Source of the DNA: Drancourtella massiliensis
GTDB taxonomy: Bacteria; Bacillota; Clostridia; Lachnospirales; Lachnospiraceae
DNA length: 64,000 nucleotides
Direction: 5' to 3'
Assembly (NCBI RefSeq): GCF_016900655.1
Contig: NZ_JACJKH010000011.1
Coordinates: 39,211-103,210, forward strand
In this document: piece by piece, positions 63,956-64,000 of the stretch
How positions within the stretch are numbered: the stretch's first letter is position 1
Layout of the letters: each line of letters opens with the position of its first letter
Position numbers and translations under genes: made by a program
The notes under the pieces: generated by a model
What the model saw: the letters and a program-made list of their open reading frames with translations, nothing else
The model's database searches: none
Told to the model about the DNA's origin: nothing

Positions 63956-64000
63956 TTACATTTTCGTTCATAATAGTTTTATGAATATCTTACAAAAAAT

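Overview
The window looks like a chromosomal segment of an anaerobic, low-to-mid GC Firmicute, most likely a gut Lachnospiraceae. The reasons are the class III anaerobic ribonucleotide reductase, rubrerythrin, two PPi-type phosphofructokinase homologues, a type III glutamine synthetase, an ANTAR regulator beside a GlnA homologue, YesM/YesN/YesL-type sugar regulation and AGGAGG-type ribosome binding sites almost everywhere. The genus is inference only. I saw no rRNA, tRNA, CRISPR array, intact insertion sequence or prophage.

Layout. 0-11 kb holds housekeeping and stress genes: nrdD (cut by the left edge), a carbamate kinase, an NMN adenylyltransferase-like enzyme, a GlnK/GlnL-like two-component system, a PTS EIIC-like permease, a subtilase downstream of rubrerythrin, and a GT2 glycosyltransferase. 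11.3-14.5 kb is an AT-richer arsenic-type island: cobW-like GTPase plus a CxxC thioredoxin-like protein facing arsR, an ArsP-type permease and arsC. The two transcription units carry near-identical promoter and operator sequences. 14.6-18.2 kb has two phosphofructokinase paralogues and a sugar-nucleotide reductase.

18.3-36.7 kb is a striking concentration of glutamine chemistry: an ANTAR regulator with a GlnA homologue that lacks several key residues, archaeal-type aspS with gatCAB (a route to Asn-tRNA), gltBD, pyrG, purF and a type III glutamine synthetase. pyrG and the type III synthetase both have terminator hairpins in their leaders.

36.7-38.9 kb is an AT-rich two-gene ATPase plus TOPRIM-protein locus, the likely defence module of the window. 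Its TOPRIM gene is interrupted by one in-frame TAA.

39-63.9 kb is mostly glycan use. Two ABC importers without their own ATPase are linked to two GH123-like genes, a GH110-like and a GH109-like gene (beta-GalNAc, alpha-1,3-Gal and alpha-GalNAc, as in blood-group and mucin glycans), all apparently cytoplasmic. A divergent YesM/YesN pair, a YesL-like protein and a GH51 arabinofuranosidase follow. Between the two glycan units (43.9-49.4 kb) lies a five-gene molybdenum-enzyme operon: catalytic subunit, ferredoxin subunit, mobA, moeA and an unusual mobB fusion. The GH51 gene is flanked by two copies of a ~120-136 bp REP/MITE-like repeat.
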